From positions 1 to 64,000 of the forward strand of contig JAFTYF010000033.1 of assembly GCA_017461395.1 (NCBI GenBank): a stretch of DNA of 64,000 nt, read 5' to 3'. The notes beneath the pieces were generated by a model, which saw only the letters and a program-made list of their open reading frames with translations, searched no databases and was not told where the DNA came from. The position numbers and the translations under genes were made by a program. Positions 60,851 to 64,000 of the stretch are shown piece by piece; the stretch's first letter is position 1, and each line of letters begins with the position of its first letter. The DNA is from Ruminococcus sp. Its GTDB lineage: Bacteria; Bacillota; Clostridia; Oscillospirales; Ruminococcaceae.

Positions 60851-62038
60851 ATGGAAAATTTCAGCTTTTACAGTCCTACTGAATTTGTATTCGGCAGGGA
60901 AACAGAAAACGAATGCGGCAAATATGTCAAGAAATTCGGCGGTACAAAGGTACTTATCCACTATGGTTCCGGTTCCGCTGTAAAATCAGGTCTTCTCGGA
61001 CGTGTCAAGGCTTCTCTTGACGTAGAAAATATCCCATATGTTGAGCTTGGCGGCGTTCAGCCTAATCCCCGTGATACTAAAATTTATGAAGGTATAGAGA
61101 TCTGCCGCCGTGAGGGCGTTGATTTCATTCTCTCAGTCGGCGGAGGCTCATGCATCGACTCATCTAAAGGCATCGCTCTTGGTGTGCCCTATGACGGCGA
61201 TTTCTGGGATTTCTACGGTACAGGAAAGGTGGTCGAAAAGGCACTTCCTATCGGAACAATCCTCACTATCGCTGCTGCCGGCAGTGAAGGCTCTGGCGGC
61301 TCGGTTGTTACAAAAGAGGAGGGTATGCTCAAAAGAGATGTAGGCTCTGATCTCCTCAGACCACGCTTCTCTATTCTCAATCCCGAACTCACCTGCACTC
61401 TCCCTGCATATCAGACAGCCTGCGGTGCTACAGATATCATGGCGCACGTTTTTGAACGCTACTTTACAAATACATCCGAGGTAGAGATCACTGACAGACT
61501 CTGCGAGGCTGTTCTCATGACTATGGTAAAGGAAGTTCCGAGAGTTATCGCTGATCCAAATAACTATGAAGCCAGAGCCAATATCATGTGGGCTGGAACT
61601 GTCGCACATACTGACATTGTCGGTGTCGGAAGATCTCAGGACTGGAACAGCCACAAGATTGAGCATGAGCTTTCCGGTCTCTACGACTGCGCTCACGGTG
61701 CAGGTCTTGCCGTTGTTATGCCGGCTTGGATGGAATTCGTTATGAATCACAATATCATGAGATTCGCTCAGGCAGCTGTAAGAATCTGGGGATGCGAGAT
61801 GAATTTTGAAAATCCCGAGGAAACAGCTAAGCGCGGTATCAGATGCTTCAGAAGATTCCTCCACGATATCGGTATGCCTATCAATTTTGCTGAACTCGGC
61901 GCTAAGGCTGAGGATATCCCCGTTCTTGTGGAAAAGCTTGGTCTTGGCGACAGAAAAACAGGCGGATTTGTAAGCCTTTCATCCGAGGATGTTGCAGAAA
62001 TTCTCAAAATTGCTGCCGACGCTTCACTTGATTCTTGA
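60851..62038 (+). CDS. Iron-containing alcohol dehydrogenase (butanol dehydrogenase-like)
   Basis: 395 residues. NAD(P)-dependent group III dehydrogenase. SVGGGSCIDSSKGIALG binds the cofactor; metal-site residues appear in ATDIMAHVFERYF and the HKIEHELSGLYDCAHGAGLAVVMPAW segment (several His). The start FYSPTEFVFGRETE is typical of the BDH/YqhD-like subgroup. Likely reduces aldehydes as a fermentation end step. It has its own promoter and AAAGGA site, monocistronic, and an operator-like palindrome suggests regulation. Confidence 0.92.
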   Translation: MENFSFYSPTEFVFGRETENECGKYVKKFGGTKVLIHYGSGSAVKSGLLGRVKASLDVENIPYVELGGVQPNPRDTKIYEGIEICRREGVDFILSVGGGSCIDSSKGIALGVPYDGDFWDFYGTGKVVEKALPIGTILTIAAAGSEGSGGSVVTKEEGMLKRDVGSDLLRPRFSILNPELTCTLPAYQTACGATDIMAHVFERYFTNTSEVEITDRLCEAVLMTMVKEVPRVIADPNNYEARANIMWAGTVAHTDIVGVGRSQDWNSHKIEHELSGLYDCAHGAGLAVVMPAWMEFVMNHNIMRFAQAAVRIWGCEMNFENPEETAKRGIRCFRRFLHDIGMPINFAELGAKAEDIPVLVEKLGLGDRKTGGFVSLSSEDVAEILKIAADASLDS

Positions 62039-62050
62039 CTGCACTGTACC

Positions 62051-62079
62051 TTGACATTAAAAACGGAATGTTGTATAAT
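62051..62079 (+). promoter_or_regulatory. Promoter of smpB
   Basis: TTGACA (62051-62056), 17-nt spacer, TATAAT (62074-62079): a consensus promoter. Confidence 0.88.
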
Positions 62080-62113
62080 TATTTCATGGCAAAGATGAAG
62101 GGAGATGCATTCT

Positions 62114-62572
62114 ATGCGTTCAAAGGGAACAAAAACGATCACAGATAACCGCAAGGCACGTCATGATTATTTCGTCCTCGAAACTTATGAGGCTGGCATT
62201 GAGCTTGTCGGAACTGAAGTAAAATCTATCCGTCAGGGTACTGTCAATCTTAAAGATTCATGGTGTTCTATTGACAAAGGCGAACTGTGGATAAAAGGAA
62301 TGCACATGTCTCCGTATGAAAAGGGAAACATTTTTAATCGTGATCCCTTGAGAGTGCGCAAACTCCTTATGCACCGCCGTGAAATAAACAAGCTTTTCGG
62401 AACAGTCAAGCAGGACGGTCTTTCACTTATCCCTCTGAGCCTCTATTTCAAGGATTCAAAGGTAAAGGTCCAGCTTGGTCTTTGCAAGGGTAAAAAGCTC
62501 TATGACAAGCGTGACGACGCTGCAAAAAGAGATGCAAAACGTGAAATCGAGCGCAGCATGAAATCCAGATAA
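62114..62572 (+). CDS. smpB: SsrA-binding protein (trans-translation)
   Basis: 152 residues from ATG 62114 (AAGGGAG 9 nt upstream); the in-frame ATG 62105 abuts that site. SmpB fold: [31 protein letters not shown], then [10 protein letters not shown] and KLLMHRREI. The C-terminal tail [19 protein letters not shown] inserts in the empty mRNA channel. It delivers tmRNA to stalled ribosomes. No ssrA gene is found next to it in the window. Confidence 0.96.
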   Translation: MRSKGTKTITDNRKARHDYFVLETYEAGIELVGTEVKSIRQGTVNLKDSWCSIDKGELWIKGMHMSPYEKGNIFNRDPLRVRKLLMHRREINKLFGTVKQDGLSLIPLSLYFKDSKVKVQLGLCKGKKLYDKRDDAAKRDAKREIERSMKSR

Positions 62573-62576
62573 TAAC

Positions 62577-62606
62577 AGCGCCCCTCAGATGAGGGGCGCT
62601 TTTGTT
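62577..62606 (+). terminator. Terminator of smpB
   Basis: 10-bp stem AGCGCCCCTC (62577-62586) / GAGGGGCGCT (62591-62600), loop AGAT, followed by a T-rich run. It lies between convergent smpB and the AraC-family gene. Confidence 0.9.
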
Positions 62607-62610
62607 TGTC

Positions 62611-63348
62611 TTATGAATTAATAATCATCATATACCTGTATTTCGCCGGAGTTGTTCCGGTATTTTTCCGGAATACCGCCGTAAACGCACTCTGCGTACA
62701 GAAACCCAGCGATAAGGATATATCAAGTATCGAAAAATCAGAAAATCTCAGCATATTCTTTGCGGTATTGACCTTAGCCTGAGTAATATATTCCTTGACG
62801 GTAAAGCCTGTTTCCTTCACGAAAAGCTTGGAAAAATAGCTTGTACTCAGCTTTTCACGCTCTGCAAGCTCCTTGAGCGTTATCGGCTCGTGAAGATGAT
62901 CGTATATATAGTCGATAGCCCTCCTCACATGGAGCGATATCGCATTGACTTTTCTCAGTTCCTTCATTCGTGTGGCGAAATCTATCTGCATTTCCTCCAT
63001 AACATCGAGAACATCCTCTGCCTTTGTGCATTTATCAGCTCTTTTCACATAGATGTCTCCCAGAGTGTACGCAACATCGTGCTCCATTCCGGCATTTATG
63101 CACAAGCGTGATATCATTGCGGCACAGACTACAAGGTGATATATATTATTCCTGACGGGATCATCCGACAGAACGCCCTTTCCTTCGCCGAAATTCGCCT
63201 TTGCTTTTTTGAAGTTCTCCCGTACTTTTTCAACATCTCCGCTGCTTACTGTTGTATATCTGTCGTATTCAGTACGGATATCAGTCCGGATGAAATTAGT
63301 CTCTTTCTGAATGAAAAGCCTGTAGTTCAGATCACGGTTTGTATCCAT
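62611..63348 (-). CDS. AraC-family transcriptional regulator
   Basis: 245 residues. C-terminal double helix-turn-helix (about 145-245): ITLKELAEREKLSTSYFSKLFVKETGFTVKEYI and ISLSLGFCTQSAFTAVFRKNTGTTPAKYR. The N-terminal part (1-140) is helical and not a recognisable cupin; LVVCAAMISRLCINAGMEHDVAYTLGDIYVKRAD resembles the sensing helices found in one Firmicute subgroup. Signal is unknown. Transcribed divergently from the MATE transporter, so the likely target is that gene and its own promoter. GGAGG 7 nt before the ATG. Confidence 0.87.
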   Translation of the reverse strand: MDTNRDLNYRLFIQKETNFIRTDIRTEYDRYTTVSSGDVEKVRENFKKAKANFGEGKGVLSDDPVRNNIYHLVVCAAMISRLCINAGMEHDVAYTLGDIYVKRADKCTKAEDVLDVMEEMQIDFATRMKELRKVNAISLHVRRAIDYIYDHLHEPITLKELAEREKLSTSYFSKLFVKETGFTVKEYITQAKVNTAKNMLRFSDFSILDISLSLGFCTQSAFTAVFRKNTGTTPAKYRYMMIINS

Positions 63349-63395
63349 AAATACACCTCCTCCGCAAAGCCGTATACGTTTGATTTGTCAATGTA

Positions 63396-63424
63396 ATTGT
63401 ATCACATTTATGATAAAAAAGCAA
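63396..63424 (-). promoter_or_regulatory. Promoter of the AraC-family regulator
   Basis: Minus strand TTGCTT (63419-63424), 17-nt spacer, TACAAT (63396-63401). Confidence 0.6.
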
Positions 63425-63456
63425 CACTTTTGATATAAAAAAACTACCGCCTTAAC

Positions 63457-63477
63457 TATAATGTAAGTAACATTATA
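63457..63477. promoter_or_regulatory. Operator-like palindrome over the MATE -10 element
   Basis: TATAATGT (63457-63464) and ACATTATA (63470-63477) form a perfect 8-bp inverted repeat. The first arm contains a plus-strand TATAAT (63457-63462). No good -35 lies 17 nt upstream, which fits an activator-dependent promoter. Confidence 0.55.
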
Positions 63478-63493
63478 CAAGGAGGGATCCTCT

Positions 63494-64000
63494 GTGTCTA
63501 AAACATCAGATATGACTGAAGGAAAAGTAACAAGGCTGATACTTGCATTCTTTTTCCCGATGCTTGCTACAAATATGCTGCAACAGCTTTATTCGATCGC
63601 TGATACCGCCATTGTAGGAAAGGGACTCGGTGACGACGCTCTTGCTTCTGTCGGAAATATGTCCTCCCTGACCTTTCTCATAATCGGCTTTTCTCAGGGA
63701 CTTTCAACCGGATTTTCAGTCCTTATCGGTCAGAATTTCGGTGCAAGAGATTACGGCAGAATGCGCCGTACAACTGCCGCTTCCATTAAGCTTGCAGCAA
63801 TCATAACGCTCATCCTTACGGCGGTAAGCGTGATTTTCCTCCGTCCTGTCCTCGGACTGCTCAGAACAGACAGCAGCATCATGAAGGACAGTCTCACCTA
63901 CGGTTACATAATTTTCGGCGGACTTTTCGCCTCTATCGCATACAATATGTGCTCCGGAATCCTCCGTGCTCTCGGAGACAGCCGCACTCCACTGACAGCA
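63494..64000 (+). CDS. MATE-family efflux transporter, N-terminal part (runs off the window)
   Basis: GTG start at 63494 with GGAGGG 7 nt upstream; 169 codons are read to the window's end without a stop. Sequence SDMTEGKVTRLILAFFFPML, then QQLYSIADTAIVGKGLGDDALASVGN and GFSQGLSTGFSVLIGQNFGARD are the standard start of MATE (MatE domain) cation-coupled drug or metabolite exporters, with about five of 12 helices visible. Divergent from the AraC regulator. Confidence 0.92.
   Translation, partial: MSKTSDMTEGKVTRLILAFFFPMLATNMLQQLYSIADTAIVGKGLGDDALASVGNMSSLTFLIIGFSQGLSTGFSVLIGQNFGARDYGRMRRTTAASIKLAAIITLILTAVSVIFLRPVLGLLRTDSSIMKDSLTYGYIIFGGLFASIAYNMCSGILRALGDSRTPLTA

Overview
The window looks like a chromosome segment from an anaerobic, low-to-moderate GC Clostridia-class Firmicute, most likely Ruminococcus-like (Oscillospiraceae). 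The grounds are: AGGAGG ribosome binding sites with many TTG/GTG starts; sporulation genes yabP-yabQ-divIC-yabR; eukaryote-like short ProRS and dimeric GlyRS; a house-keeping ECF transporter module beside truA; ClpE; and 2-hydroxyacyl-CoA dehydratase-type activases. The genus is an inference.

Layout. 1-1740 is the right end of an integrated conjugative or mobilisable element (3' end of a relaxase, then a Tn916-type tyrosine integrase), abutting host tRNA-Glu and tRNA-Met genes on the minus strand. 2264-7487 holds the spore/division cluster, proS, a FakA-like DhaL protein and an Asp23-family protein. 7731-19410 is one compact ten-gene minus-strand operon for an ABC-exported surface polysaccharide: wzm, wzt with a C-terminal carbohydrate-binding-like domain, a coiled-coil methyltransferase, a second coiled-coil protein, three GT4 glycosyltransferases, a GT-C-like membrane protein, a GT2 and an LPG-synthase-TM-like flippase. 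19652-22609 adds a CNNM/CorC protein and a Wzz-like protein. 22831-25697 is glmM with a GH43 hydrolase. 25909-27507 is a beta-CASP nuclease (plus strand). 27822-30132 is an SGNH hydrolase with an MBOAT O-acyltransferase. 30327-34514 is a split CoA-dehydratase activase pair. 34697-51607 is an unbroken 15-gene minus-strand run from ruvC (LexA-like box at its promoter) through ruvA, sseB-like, ruvB, a papain-like protein, a degenerate GlmM paralogue, an rRNA methyltransferase, ecfA1-ecfA2-ecfT, yfhO, truA, a DUF5711-like protein and cvpA to clpE. 51828-55328 is pheA-metH (plus). Then follow glyQS, a small SLOG + GIY-YIG operon, aroF-aroC, an iron alcohol dehydrogenase, smpB, an AraC regulator and the 5' part of a divergent MATE transporter.

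Main points of interest. (1) Two large copies (27508-27821 and 55329-55712) of a long imperfect palindromic intergenic element, both at convergent gene ends, share nearly identical framework blocks but carry different core sequences that remain perfectly self-complementary within each copy. (2) The polysaccharide operon pairs a Wzt carrying a carbohydrate-binding-like domain with a coiled-coil methyltransferase; this resembles the WbdD/Wzt terminal-modification and length-control logic of Gram-negative O antigens, here in a Gram-positive. (3) The GlmM paralogue at 46671-48017 has lost the catalytic serine and the metal loop. (4) A LexA-like box heads the ruvC-clpE gene run.

All calls come from reading the sequence and from family knowledge. 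No database search was run, and boundaries of promoters and repeats are by eye.
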